The notes beneath the pieces were generated by a model that searched no databases, was not told the origin of the DNA, and worked only from the letters and a program-made list of their open reading frames with translations. Positions 63,728-64,000 of a DNA stretch of 64,000 nt are shown piece by piece. The first letter of the stretch is position 1. The number at the start of each line of letters is the position of its first letter. Made by a program: the position numbers and the translations under genes. Origin of the DNA: Pictodentalium vernedei (lineage: Eukaryota > Mollusca > Scaphopoda > Dentaliida > Dentaliidae); the NCBI GenBank assembly GCA_031216915.1, contig CM062289.1, positions 449,754,866-449,818,865 on the forward strand, in the 5' to 3' direction.

Positions 63728-63970
63728 AAAACCTTTACCCAACGCGGACGATATCAAAATTTATTATTTTCAAAATTAGTTTATCAGATTTTGCCCAAAG
63801 ATTTCAACAAAACTATATCATGTGACCCCTCATTGGAACGAGCTCAACGAGCTCGTTCCAATGAGGAGTCACATGATATAGTTTTGTTGAAATTTTTTAA
63901 ATTTATTTTTTCAACTGCTGATTTTGTACATTACGAGGGCGCAAGTAGACGATTCCTTTGATAAGGGGAT
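63728..63970. mobile_element. TTAA-type MITE, subfamily B
   Basis: CCTTTACCCAACGCGGACG ... ACTATATCATGTGACCCCTC, core GGAACGAGCTCAACGAGCTC, inverse arm, degenerate right end AAGGGGATAAT. Confidence 0.65.
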
Positions 63971-64000
63971 AATATTATTCATTCGGGGCCACAGTTAAAA

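Overview
This window is metazoan nuclear DNA, AT-rich and packed with repeats, most likely from a marine invertebrate. The evidence is 5S-rRNA-headed and tRNA-headed SINEs, non-LTR retrotransposon remnants, TTAA-type and hAT-type miniature elements, and one whole Maverick/Polinton. The species cannot be fixed from sequence alone. No convincing host protein-coding gene was found.

The centrepiece is an 18.5-kb Maverick/Polinton (endogenous adintovirus-type) element at 19035..37528. It has about 555-560 bp terminal inverted repeats, AG...CT ends and a 6-bp target-site duplication GTTGGT (19029..19034 and 37529..37534). A related copy of the disrupted host repeat, without an insertion, lies at about 43300..43765.

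Layout of the element. Rightward genes come first: a conserved two-part unknown (20268), a pX-like basic protein (21312), the packaging ATPase (21801), the penton-like minor capsid protein (22662), a pVI-like protein (23548) and a doubtful basic ORF (24213). A leftward central block (24727..26410) holds a tandemly duplicated unknown gene and a further decayed gene. Rightward genes resume with protein-primed DNA polymerase B (26687..30735), an adenain-type protease (30799) and a fibre-like spike (31384). A leftward right arm, reading inward from the right repeat, holds a Cys/His protein (36828), a coiled-coil membrane protein (36399), a zinc-ribbon/phospholipase A2 protein (35643), a retrovirus-type integrase (35166) and the major capsid protein (34150). 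Together these genes cover replication, integration, packaging, capsid and maturation.

The copy is dead. PolB has five in-frame stops and an altered motif C. The ATPase, MCP, spike, PLA2 and 20268 genes carry stops and/or frameshifts. The integrase has lost its second catalytic Asp. The penton, pVI-like, pX-like, protease and membrane-protein frames remain open. Several stops are TGA in a context that fits CpG decay. Many genes have a TATA-like motif followed by a purine GAGA tract, and three convergent or gene-end junctions share a hairpin with AGTAATG/CATTACT arms.

The flanks (1..19034 and 37535..64000) are nested repeats: minisatellites (25-bp and 42-bp units), about 18 copies of a TTAA-type palindromic MITE family with the core GGAACGAGCTC, many other foldback elements with nearly loopless central palindromes, over a dozen SINEs or SINE fragments sharing one body under two heads, and non-LTR reverse transcriptase debris. 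Element edges outside the Maverick are approximate unless a target duplication is given.
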